Positions 1 to 6,160 are shown, counted from the stretch's first letter. The stretch: 8,254 nucleotides of DNA from Methylococcaceae bacterium UBA1147 (GCA_002311315.1 DBZZ01000043.1:1-8254), one strand, 5' to 3'. The notes: generated by a model not told the origin, from the letters alone. Numbers and translations are program-made.

Positions 1-39
1 GCTTGGAAGGCTGAGGTTCTACCGTTGAACTACACCCGC
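1..39 (-). tRNA. tRNA-Gly(TCC), 5' part only, cut by window edge
   Basis: The reverse complement begins GCGGGTGTAGTTCAACGG and runs through the acceptor 5' strand, the D arm and the anticodon stem-loop. The loop reads CTTCCAA, giving anticodon TCC for the GGA/GGG glycine codons. The variable loop, T arm and 3' acceptor strand lie beyond position 1. The visible part closely resembles E. coli glyT. It follows tRNA-Tyr on the same strand after 46 bases, the order found in the E. coli thrU-tyrU-glyT-thrT-tufB cluster. It is probably cotranscribed with tRNA-Tyr. That tRNA-Thr and tufB follow outside the window is only an inference from that order. Confidence 0.93.
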
Positions 40-85
40 GATTGATCCATCCAGCTAACCGTTACCGTACTTTACAATTAAGTTC

Positions 86-170
86 TGGTGGAGGGGGGAG
101 GATTCGAACCTCCGAAGGCGGAGCCGTCAGATTTACAGTCTGATCCCTTTGGCCACTCGGGAACCCCTCC
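86..170 (-). tRNA. tRNA-Tyr(GTA)
   Basis: The reverse complement folds as a complete class II tRNA of 85 nt. The acceptor stem is GGAGGGG paired with CCCCTCC, with discriminator A and an encoded CCA at 86-88. The anticodon stem TCAGA/TCTGA encloses loop CTGTAAA, anticodon GTA. A long variable arm (CGGCTCCGCCTTC) follows, and the T arm is GGAGG-TTCGAAT-CCTCC. The long variable arm with a GTA anticodon is diagnostic of bacterial tRNA-Tyr. It is the first gene after the promoter-like sequence at 187-215 and lies 160 bases downstream of pth. Confidence 0.97.
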
Positions 171-186
171 CACACGATAGCCGGTC

Positions 187-215
187 ATTTTTACTGATTT
201 GATAATCAGTGTCAA
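187..215 (-). promoter_or_regulatory. putative sigma70 promoter of the tRNA-Tyr/Gly unit
   Basis: On the minus strand a perfect -35 box TTGACA (215-210) is followed by a 17-base spacer and AAAAAT (192-187), or by a 16-base spacer and TAAAAA; each matches four of six -10 positions. The discriminator downstream of the -10 is GC-rich (GACCGGC), a feature commonly seen at stringently controlled stable-RNA promoters. Initiation near 180 would leave a leader of roughly ten bases before the tRNA-Tyr 5' end at 170. The spacer is filled by an inverted repeat (193-210). The -35 is convincing and the -10 is weak. Confidence 0.5.
193..210. repeat. inverted repeat within the tRNA promoter spacer
   Basis: The arms ACTGATT (193-199) and AATCAGT (204-210) are perfect inverted copies around a four-base centre, TGAT. 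The repeat occupies the spacer between the -35 and -10 candidates and touches the last bases of each. There is no T-run on the downstream side of either strand, so a rho-independent terminator is unlikely. It could be an operator for a dimeric repressor or a chance AT-rich palindrome. Confidence 0.45.
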
Positions 216-256
216 TTAAAATCTACAAGGAAAGCAGGAGGGAACCGCGCAGCATC

Positions 257-285
257 CTTCTTGCCAGAAGTCACCGCCAGGTGAC
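257..285 (-). repeat. two adjacent small hairpins downstream of pth
   Basis: Reading the minus strand after the pth stop, GTCACC-TGGC-GGTGAC (285-270) is followed at once by CTTCT-GGCA-AGAAG (270-257), two stem-loops that share one base. Neither has a following U-tract, so an intrinsic terminator is not supported. They could protect the 3' end of the pth message, be part of a weak or rho-dependent stop, or be chance. The rest of the pth-tRNA spacer (171-330) shows no further gene. Confidence 0.35.
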
Positions 286-330
286 GGTGGGGAAACATCA
301 CTCCGCCGGTCGGATTTTAGCCCCGCGAGC

Positions 331-906
331 TTACCTGGTGTGTAACCCGTTCATGGCCTCCGCGACACGACCAGATGTGATTTCTGGCATCAGGTCAGTC
401 GCGCTTCCAATCGCAGCATCGATTGCCTCTCGGTCCTTCCTTGAAGGACGACCAAGAACATAATCCAGAGTACGATCCCGATCCACTGGATGACCGATAC
501 CCAGGCGTAACCGTATGAAGTCTCTGGTACCAAGACCCACAAGGACATCACGAATTCCATTATGCCCGCCGTGACCACCTCCAAGCTTCAAACGGACTGT
601 TCCCGGCTCAAAGTCCAAGTCGTCATGAACGATCAAAATGTTTGCGGCCGGTATCTTGAAATATCGCGCGATTGCTCCAACCGAATGACCGCTTCGGTTC
701 ATGTAGGTCAGCGGCTTGAGTAACAACAGGGTCCGATCGGCACAGGCGACCCTTGCAACGAGCCCAGAAAACCGATTCTCCGTACAAAACACGCCCCCCG
801 CATCGGCAGCAAGCTTGTCGACAAACCAAAACCCGGCATTATGCCGGGTTTCTTCGTATCTGTCGGACGGATTACCCAAGCCAACAACTAAAAAATAGTC
901 AGCCAA
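331..906 (-). CDS. pth: peptidyl-tRNA hydrolase
   Basis: This is a cytosolic enzyme that cleaves the ester bond of peptidyl-tRNAs dropped from the ribosome, recycling the tRNA. The protein has 191 residues, the usual size. It opens with VVGLGNP (residues 7-13) and carries the family residues Asn12, the catalytic His22 in RHNAG, Asn70 in TYMNRSG, Asp95 in HDDLD, and His115/Asn116 in GHGGHNG. Each sits two positions later than in E. coli Pth (Asn10, His20, Asn68, Asp93, Asn114). The start is TTG at 906-904, set by AGAGG eight bases upstream; no ATG or GTG fits before the conserved core. It lies 39 bases after rplY, probably in the same message. In Pseudomonas ychF follows, whereas here tRNA genes follow. 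A palindrome covers the His22 codon. Confidence 0.97.
   Translation of the reverse strand: MADYFLVVGLGNPSDRYEETRHNAGFWFVDKLAADAGGVFCTENRFSGLVARVACADRTLLLLKPLTYMNRSGHSVGAIARYFKIPAANILIVHDDLDFEPGTVRLKLGGGHGGHNGIRDVLVGLGTRDFIRLRLGIGHPVDRDRTLDYVLGRPSRKDREAIDAAIGSATDLMPEITSGRVAEAMNGLHTR
829..851. repeat. perfect palindrome inside pth, terminator-like on the minus strand
   Basis: Eleven-base arms AAACCCGGCAT (829-839) and ATGCCGGGTTT (841-851) are exact inverted copies around one base. In the pth mRNA this can form a nine-pair, GC-rich stem with loop AUAAU, followed by a short U-rich run (UUUUGGUUU counted from the end of the stem). It covers codons 19-26 of pth, including the catalytic His22. The structure is read directly from the sequence; any attenuator role is inference, since the RHNAG codons constrain these bases. 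Confidence 0.6.
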
Positions 907-945
907 CCTGCCTGCCTCTAGTCCGACAGGGAAACCCGGCCCCGT

Positions 946-1611
946 TTATTCGCTATCGATATCGCTATCGCTATCGCTATCGCCATAGCCCAAATCGTCG
1001 GCCTCTTCAGTCGTTTCGTCCTCCTCAGCGAATTTGCCATGCTGGATCGATGCAATCACCATGTCCTGTTTACCACCACCATGCGCCTGTAGGTAGATCT
1101 CGACACCCGACGGCGCAGTGACCTCCGACAGATGGACCGATCCCCCGAGGTCAACTTCAGTCAAATCAATCTCGATGAATTCCGGAATATCATCGGGCAG
1201 GCAACTGACGTCCAGTTCAACAACGTTGTGTGTTACCACACCACCTTTCTGTACACCGACAGATATAGATTCGCCAATGAAGTGTATCGGTACGTGGACC
1301 CGAAGCTTCTCCTTCTGACTGACCCGCTGGAAATCGACGTGCAGGATGGTGGATGTACTGGGATGACGCTGAAGATCCTTCAGAATCACCTTTTGGGCTT
1401 TTCCATCGACATTCAGGGTCAGCACCTGTGAATAGACTGATTCTGCTTCCAGATTCTTTGTCATCTCTCTCTGTTCCAGCGAAATCATTTCGGCATCCTG
1501 GTGGGCGCCGTACAGGACTCCCGGAATACGACCAACCCGGCGCAGCGTACGGGCTGGCCCGGTTCCTGCCTCAGACCGACTTTCTGCATTGAATTCAAAG
1601 TTACTAGCCAT
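946..1611 (-). CDS. rplY: 50S ribosomal protein L25, long CTC-type form
   Basis: The protein binds 5S rRNA in the large ribosomal subunit. It has 221 residues: an N-terminal L25 domain of about 95 residues (SRSEAGTGPARTLRR, GRIPGVLYG at 27-35, LHVDFQRV at 90-97), then the beta-rich CTC/TL5 C-terminal domain (about 98-190, with VPIHFIGE), then an acidic tail. E. coli L25 has only the first domain, so this is the two-domain type. The tail is rich in Glu and Asp and ends in alternating Asp-Ser encoded by a hexanucleotide repeat (952-981). The ATG start is preceded by GGAG six bases upstream. It lies 49 bases after prs and 39 before pth, the Pseudomonas order. The acidic tail is probably disordered. 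Confidence 0.97.
   Translation of the reverse strand: MASNFEFNAESRSEAGTGPARTLRRVGRIPGVLYGAHQDAEMISLEQREMTKNLEAESVYSQVLTLNVDGKAQKVILKDLQRHPSTSTILHVDFQRVSQKEKLRVHVPIHFIGESISVGVQKGGVVTHNVVELDVSCLPDDIPEFIEIDLTEVDLGGSVHLSEVTAPSGVEIYLQAHGGGKQDMVIASIQHGKFAEEDETTEEADDLGYGDSDSDSDIDSE
952..981 (-). repeat. in-frame hexanucleotide repeat, 5 units of GATAGC
   Basis: The coding strand of rplY reads four exact GATAGC units and one GATATC variant (fourth in coding order), giving Asp-Ser x3, Asp-Ile, Asp-Ser just before the final Glu and stop. Because the unit is six bases, gain or loss of a copy would change tail length by two residues without shifting the frame. Confidence 0.9.
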
Positions 1612-1660
1612 TTATATCTCCAATTTACAACCACCCCAACCGCATACATAACGGCCAGGT

Positions 1661-2617
1661 TTAATCGATGTAAAGCGAACTGACTGACTCCCGGCAACTA
1701 ATGCGCCGAATGGTTTCAGCAAGCATGTCCGCAATCCCCAACTGCCGAATCTTTTCACACTCCACTGCCTCCTGGCGCAAGGGAATGGTATCGGTCACCA
1801 CCAGTTCATCGAGAACCGAACCGGAGATGTTGTCTACCGCCAGGCCCGAGAGCACCGCGTGCGTACAGTAGGCAACCACCTTCAACGCTCCCTTGTCCTT
1901 GAGAGCCTTGGCGGCCTGGCACAGGGTCCCCGCCGTGTCCACGAGATCATCAACCAGAACACAACTTCTGCCGTCGACGTCGCCGATGATATTCATTACT
2001 CGCGCTTCGTTTGCCTTCGGACGGCGTTTGTCGATGATCGCCAGGTCCATGTCCCCCAAGCGCTTGGCCAGCGCTCGCGCCCGAACCACGCCACCGACAT
2101 CCGGGGAAACCACGAGAAAATTCTCGTATTTCTGCCGCCAAACATCGCCGAGCAACAACGGTGATGCATAGACGTTGTCCACCGGGATATCAAAAAACCC
2201 CTGGATCTGGTCCGCATGCAGATCGACTGTCAGCGCCCTGTCTACACCGGCCGCTTCGATCATTCGCGCCACCAGCTTCGCCGTGATCGGTACGCGGGCC
2301 GAACGTGGCCTTCTGTCCTGCCTGGCATATCCGAAATACGGCATTACAGCTGTCACCGTCGCGGCTGAAGCGCGGCGCAACGCGTCGACCATCACCAGCA
2401 GTTCCATCAGGTTTTCGTTGGTTGGCGCGTTGGTCGGTTGCACCACGAATACCTGTACTCCGCGAACGTTTTCCTCGATTTCGACAGCGACCTCGCCATC
2501 ACTGAAACGTCCTACGCTGGCCCTACCCAAACGTATGTTTAACTTTCGGGCAATTCCTTGGGCAAGAGGCAGATTCGCGTTTCCAGAGAACACCATCATC
2601 GATGTGTCATCAGCCAA
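1661..2617 (-). CDS. prs: ribose-phosphate pyrophosphokinase (PRPP synthetase)
   Basis: This cytosolic enzyme transfers pyrophosphate from ATP to ribose 5-phosphate, making PRPP for purine, pyrimidine, His, Trp and NAD synthesis. The 318-residue protein aligns nearly end to end with E. coli Prs. Visible motifs are GRFSDGE (36-42), the ATP-site segment ARQDRR (98-103), VDLHADQIQGFF (131-142) with His134, the catalytic-loop residues Lys197 and Arg199 in DKRRP, and the PRPP-binding loop DDLVDTAGT (223-231). The start is TTG at 2617-2615, supported by GGAGGG eight bases upstream. The ATGs at codons 7 and 8 lie too far from that site, and starting there would leave the N-terminus shorter than in E. 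coli. It follows tRNA-Gln by 41 bases and precedes rplY by 49. Confidence 0.97.
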   Translation of the reverse strand: MADDTSMMVFSGNANLPLAQGIARKLNIRLGRASVGRFSDGEVAVEIEENVRGVQVFVVQPTNAPTNENLMELLVMVDALRRASAATVTAVMPYFGYARQDRRPRSARVPITAKLVARMIEAAGVDRALTVDLHADQIQGFFDIPVDNVYASPLLLGDVWRQKYENFLVVSPDVGGVVRARALAKRLGDMDLAIIDKRRPKANEARVMNIIGDVDGRSCVLVDDLVDTAGTLCQAAKALKDKGALKVVAYCTHAVLSGLAVDNISGSVLDELVVTDTIPLRQEAVECEKIRQLGIADMLAETIRRISCRESVSSLYID

Positions 2618-2658
2618 CTAAACAACCCTCCACAACAACGAACCGCAATTTTAGGATA

Positions 2659-2733
2659 TGGCTGGGGCGCCAGGATTCGAACCTGGGAATGCAGGGATCA
2701 AAACCCTGTGCCTTACCACTTGGCGACGCCCCA
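2659..2733 (-). tRNA. tRNA-Gln(TTG)
   Basis: A complete 75-nt tRNA on the minus strand. The acceptor stem TGGGGCG pairs with CGCCCCA, with discriminator G and an encoded CCA at 2659-2661. The D arm is GCCAAGTGGTAAGGC, the anticodon stem CAGGG/CCCTG encloses loop TTTTGAT (anticodon TTG), and the T arm is CCAGG-TTCGAAT-CCTGG. It closely matches E. coli glutamine tRNA. It sits between ispE (40 bases) and prs (41 bases) on the same strand, as in Pseudomonas. A U-rich stretch lies directly before its 5' end. It would have to be cut out of an mRNA unless it has its own promoter; I see no strong one. Confidence 0.97.
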
Positions 2734-2773
2734 AAAACAACAAAAATGCCGGCAAGACCTCTAGCAAAGCACT

Positions 2774-3661
2774 TTAGCCAGACAGGCCAAAAAACTCTTC
2801 CATCCTGGCATGCAAAGGAGACCGGTTGCATCCTTGCGCAACAAAAACCCGATAATCGCCTTTAAGCCGGTCCGCAATGGCCAACGCAGAAGCGTGATCA
2901 TCAGCGGCTAAAAACACACAGGCACCGGTCCCTGTCAATCTTGCCTCCCCAAACCCAGACAAATATTCCAGAGCCTGCTTTACTGGTGGATACATCTCTG
3001 AAACAACCGGCAGGCAATCATTGACATCGAACCCGGACAAAAAGCGCTCTATTGTGACGGGTGTATTATCCCTTGTCAATGAGGGAGCACTGAAGACCTC
3101 TGCGGTCGCCACCTGACAATCAGGCACCAGAACGACGTACCATTGTTCGACGGGACTGATCGGCTTAAGAACTTCACCAACCCCCTCCGCCCAGGCCGAT
3201 TGACCAAAGACAAATACCGGTACATCGGCACCCAAACTCAGGCCGAGTTCCATCAGTTGATCAGGGAAATACCCCAGCCTCCAGATCCGGTTAAGAACGG
3301 CCAGCACAGTGGCTGCATCGGAACTTCCGCCGCCCAGACCGCCACCCATCGGAAGAACCTTTTGAACCTCGATGTCAACGCCGCCGGACCAACCGCTGTG
3401 CTGCTTGAGCAGCCGAGCAGCGCGGACCGTTAGGTCATCGGACTCGGGAACACCGGGAAGGATTGTCCTTAACCTAACCTGGCCATCGGACCGTGGAAAA
3501 AACAAAATGCGGTCGCTCAGGTCGATGAATTGGAATACGGTCTGAAGAAGATGGTAGCCGTCCTCACGGCGGCCAACGATTCGCAAGAGCAGGTTCAACT
3601 TGGCAGGAGCTGGCCAGGATTCACCCCAGCCCGGGCCGGATTCAGTCATCTTTTCACTCAT
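2774..3661 (-). CDS. ispE: 4-diphosphocytidyl-2-C-methyl-D-erythritol kinase
   Basis: This GHMP-family kinase phosphorylates CDP-methylerythritol at the 2-hydroxyl using ATP, a middle step of the MEP pathway to isoprenoids. From the chosen start it has 295 residues (E. coli: 283). Motif 1 is PAPAKLNLLLRIVGRREDGYH (17-37) with Lys21; the ATP-binding glycine-rich loop is LPMGGGLGGGSSDAA (103-117); GADVP (144-148) carries the likely catalytic Asp146; motif 3 is LTGTGACVF (242-250). The frame stays open to an ATG at 3742-3740, adding 27 residues that do not resemble IspE. AGGA nine bases before the ATG at 3661 favours that start; the ATG at 3649 is a further option. It lies 88 bases after lolB and leads into tRNA-Gln. 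Confidence 0.95.
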   Translation of the reverse strand: MSEKMTESGPGWGESWPAPAKLNLLLRIVGRREDGYHLLQTVFQFIDLSDRILFFPRSDGQVRLRTILPGVPESDDLTVRAARLLKQHSGWSGGVDIEVQKVLPMGGGLGGGSSDAATVLAVLNRIWRLGYFPDQLMELGLSLGADVPVFVFGQSAWAEGVGEVLKPISPVEQWYVVLVPDCQVATAEVFSAPSLTRDNTPVTIERFLSGFDVNDCLPVVSEMYPPVKQALEYLSGFGEARLTGTGACVFLAADDHASALAIADRLKGDYRVFVAQGCNRSPLHARMEEFFGLSG

Positions 3662-3749
3662 TAGAGGGGTTCCTGATTTGTTGTTGCCGCATGATACAAC
3701 GCTGTGTCTAGGCAGCTTTCGGGCGACCCGCACGTTACTCATGTGTGCG

Positions 3750-4367
3750 TCATTTCTCGCCCTGCGGAAAACTCCACGAATCGATCACCAGTTTCAGTCG
3801 AGTATCATTGGTAAACGCGGACAGCTTTCGCGGAAGATCCCATGTTAAATCAGATATATAGCTATGATATTGAACCGACCAGCCCCCCTGATGCAGGAAC
3901 TCTAGCCTACCCGATAGAGAGTATCCCAGTTGGTATTCGCCTTTGGGAAAAGGCAACCCCTGGACCCAGTAGCTCAGAGCCCGCACCGGGATCTCAATAC
4001 CGATCCGGGACCGGAACAGTTGATCCGGCACTGTCGACCGATAAACTGTACCATCCGATAACTCCATGCGTATTTCATACTCGTCCAGCCGGATATTGAC
4101 CGCACCCCGTCCCAACGGACCGTGGATCCGCAAACGGTCAAAATCGCGGTCATGCTCCCACGCCAGGTTGGCATGCCAAGAATCGTCGGATGTCCTGACC
4201 CCGATGCGGCCTTCGATCTTCCATTTCGACAGGCCCTCTGGCGGGACTGGCTGCCGACCTTGATCGTTCCCGAGCGCCGGATGACCTGTTTCAAGCGTGG
4301 AGCATGCTGACAAGCCCAGGATGATCATCAGCATAGTGCCAATGACCCGAATGAAAGCACGCGTCAC
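3750..4367 (-). CDS. lolB: outer-membrane lipoprotein insertion protein LolB
   Basis: LolB accepts lipoproteins from periplasmic LolA and inserts them into the inner leaflet of the outer membrane; it is itself a lipoprotein. From the GTG at 4367 it has 205 residues (E. coli: 207). The signal peptide holds a hydrophobic stretch (about 8-20) ending in lipobox LSAC, with the lipidated Cys22 followed by Ser, consistent with outer-membrane sorting. The mature part shows the family pattern WKIEGRIGVRT (49-59), WHANLAWEHD, IHGPLGRGAV (81-90), LSYWVQGLPFP (131-141) and a C-terminal LKLVIDSW. The frame is also open to a TTG at 4430 that overlaps the lbcA stop (TTGA) and has AAGG ten bases upstream; that would give a 42-residue signal peptide, unusually long, so GTG is preferred. 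The ribosome site before GTG (GGGCGG) is mediocre. Confidence 0.93.
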   Translation of the reverse strand: MTRAFIRVIGTMLMIILGLSACSTLETGHPALGNDQGRQPVPPEGLSKWKIEGRIGVRTSDDSWHANLAWEHDRDFDRLRIHGPLGRGAVNIRLDEYEIRMELSDGTVYRSTVPDQLFRSRIGIEIPVRALSYWVQGLPFPKGEYQLGYSLSGRLEFLHQGGWSVQYHSYISDLTWDLPRKLSAFTNDTRLKLVIDSWSFPQGEK

Positions 4368-4426
4368 GGTACAACCGCCCGCTGCCTGGCTGAACAAGCC
4401 CGGGAAAGGAGTTTGATATCGCCGAA

Positions 4427-6160
4427 TCAATCGATAAATGCCTTAGGGAAACGGCTTTTAACCCCCTGTAGATATTCACTCTCGGGGTCAGCCAACAAGG
4501 CCTTGTACCAAATATTCATGGCTTCCTTGTTGCGACCAGAAGCCCACAACACCTCACCCAGGTGAGCCGCTATCTCCGGGTCCGGATGTTCATCGAAGGC
4601 ACGACGAAGGAATACTACGGCTTGATCGTAATTGCCTAACTTGAATTGCAGCCAACCGTAACTGTCAATGATTACCGGGTCATCAGGACGCAATTTGAGC
4701 GCCTGTTCGAGGTATTTTTCTGCTTCCTGCAGACGCTGTGTCTTGTCGACCAGGGTATAACCCAGGGCATTTAGCGCATTGACATTCTCAGGGTCCATCT
4801 CAAGCAGAAGCGACAGATCGGCTTCCAGAATGTCCAGTCGACCCAAACGATCCGCTACCAGCGACCTGCTGTACAGTAATTGCGGTTGAGAAGGGTTCTT
4901 GTCGAGGGCCGAATTAAGCACATCCATGGCTTTCTCATACTGCGTTGACTCGGTCAACAATTCCACCCTCACCAGAGTGAACCGCACGGCCTGGTTCGGA
5001 TAACGCCTGGCCAACGCCGCAATGCGGGTATCGGCCTCACCAAAGCGACCCAGTTTACCCAGCGCCAAAAAAGCATTCAGCCCGGCTTCCATCACCAACG
5101 GACCATCAGACACCTGGTCGTACCACTTCAGCGCGTCCTTGTAGTTATCCAGGCCACTTTCGATTCGCCCGAGAAACATATGGGCCTGACTGGTCCATTT
5201 TGGCACCACCCTGAGGCGTAGAAAAAATTCCCTGGCGGCATCCAGATCACCTAGTTGCAGATTTATACCGGCCAGACGAAACATTGCTTCGTACTTGACT
5301 GGATCGGCCTCCAAAACCTTTTCAAACTGGTCGCGTGCAGCTTCGTATTTCTCTTTCTTGATCAAGTATTCCCCGTGCGCAAAACCGATTCTGGCGTTGT
5401 CCGGATAAGCCGCGGCCATTTCGCTCAGCTCCCTCGCCGCCTGTTCGTTGGTCAAGTCAGTGGACAGAATCCGTCCCTTCATCGTCAACGCCGCCTCCCA
5501 GTCAGGCTTCAAATCCAGAGCTGCAATAACTTTTGCCAGCGCCGTCGCTGGCTGATTGGCCTTCAGAGCAAGCAAGGAATAGCCGTACAGGAATTCAGCA
5601 TTCTCACCATAGCTGACGGACAGATTCTGCATGATTTTCAGAGCCTCGACAGGGTTCTTTCCCAGCACCTTTGTCAGGTTTGCCACCTTTTCCCGAAGGG
5701 GTGCTTTATCCATCCGAAACCATTGGCGAATTTGCACAAGTGCCGAGCTCTGATCCCCCAGTGCCAGGTAGACGATGATTGCTGCTTTTCTGGCCGAAAT
5801 ATCATCGGGCGCCCCTTCGATCCATATGGAAACGGCGGTGGCGGCTTTTTCGGAATCGCGCAAAAAAAGCGCAATCTGGACAGCCCGCTCGGCGATCTCG
5901 GGATCACGGGTACTAACGGCAGCATCAAGATAAGACGCCAGAGCCTGAACATAGGCCCCGCGTTGTCCCGCAATCTCTGCAGACAATAGGCTATAAAGAA
6001 GTTCCGGATCCATCTGTCCAACTTCCGCCTGCGGAACAGCGGGCGTGCTGATACTGGTTTCCGGCGAACTGCTGAGCGTAGGCGCAAGTGACTTGGAATT
6101 CCCAACACAGCCCCCCAGAAGGAACAAGGCCGGCACCACAACGAACATTTTTATGGTCAT
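4427..6160 (-). CDS. lbcA: TPR-repeat outer-membrane lipoprotein, LbcA-like
   Basis: A 577-residue protein. It begins with a lipoprotein signal peptide whose lipobox LGGC predicts lipidation of Cys18, followed by Val, so outer-membrane sorting is likely. A Ser/Pro/Thr-rich linker (about 20-46) leads into tetratricopeptide-type helical repeats to the end. The clearest units are around 264-286 (EYLIKKEKYEAARDQFEKVL), 462-492 (NALNALGYTL, AEKYLEQALKLRPDD) and 497-525. In Pseudomonas aeruginosa the gene in this position, PA4667, encodes LbcA, a lipoprotein that binds the periplasmic protease CtpA and helps it degrade peptidoglycan endopeptidases. The assignment rests on position, length and architecture, not a residue-level comparison. 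The ATG at 6160 has only a weak ribosome site (TTGAG, nine bases away). It heads the leftward gene run. Confidence 0.88.
   Translation of the reverse strand: MTIKMFVVVPALFLLGGCVGNSKSLAPTLSSSPETSISTPAVPQAEVGQMDPELLYSLLSAEIAGQRGAYVQALASYLDAAVSTRDPEIAERAVQIALFLRDSEKAATAVSIWIEGAPDDISARKAAIIVYLALGDQSSALVQIRQWFRMDKAPLREKVANLTKVLGKNPVEALKIMQNLSVSYGENAEFLYGYSLLALKANQPATALAKVIAALDLKPDWEAALTMKGRILSTDLTNEQAARELSEMAAAYPDNARIGFAHGEYLIKKEKYEAARDQFEKVLEADPVKYEAMFRLAGINLQLGDLDAAREFFLRLRVVPKWTSQAHMFLGRIESGLDNYKDALKWYDQVSDGPLVMEAGLNAFLALGKLGRFGEADTRIAALARRYPNQAVRFTLVRVELLTESTQYEKAMDVLNSALDKNPSQPQLLYSRSLVADRLGRLDILEADLSLLLEMDPENVNALNALGYTLVDKTQRLQEAEKYLEQALKLRPDDPVIIDSYGWLQFKLGNYDQAVVFLRRAFDEHPDPEIAAHLGEVLWASGRNKEAMNIWYKALLADPESEYLQGVKSRFPKAFID

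Noticed and set aside
1..170. tRNA genes considered as integration sites for a mobile element
   Set aside because: No integrase, no repeated tRNA 3' end and no foreign-looking genes are visible beside them in this window.
193..210. Inverted repeat considered as a rho-independent terminator of pth
   Set aside because: The stem is AT-rich and is followed on the pth strand by A residues rather than U residues.
952..981. Short tandem repeat considered as a CRISPR remnant or iteron origin
   Set aside because: Six-base units without spacers, in frame within rplY and encoding an acidic tail; there are no cas or replication genes nearby.
2175..2621. Plus-strand open frame of 148 codons antisense to prs
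   Set aside because: It is fully contained in prs, with Ala/Ser/Thr-rich shadow composition and no family resemblance.
3662..3742. 27-residue N-terminal extension of ispE from the ATG at 3742
   Set aside because: The residues do not resemble IspE, the upstream ribosome site is poor, and AGGA is well placed for the ATG at 3661.
5255..5989. Plus-strand open frame of 244 codons antisense to the TPR lipoprotein gene
   Set aside because: It lies wholly inside a convincing coding gene, its translation shows no recognisable family, and it has no supporting promoter context. Long antisense frames are expected opposite biased codon use.
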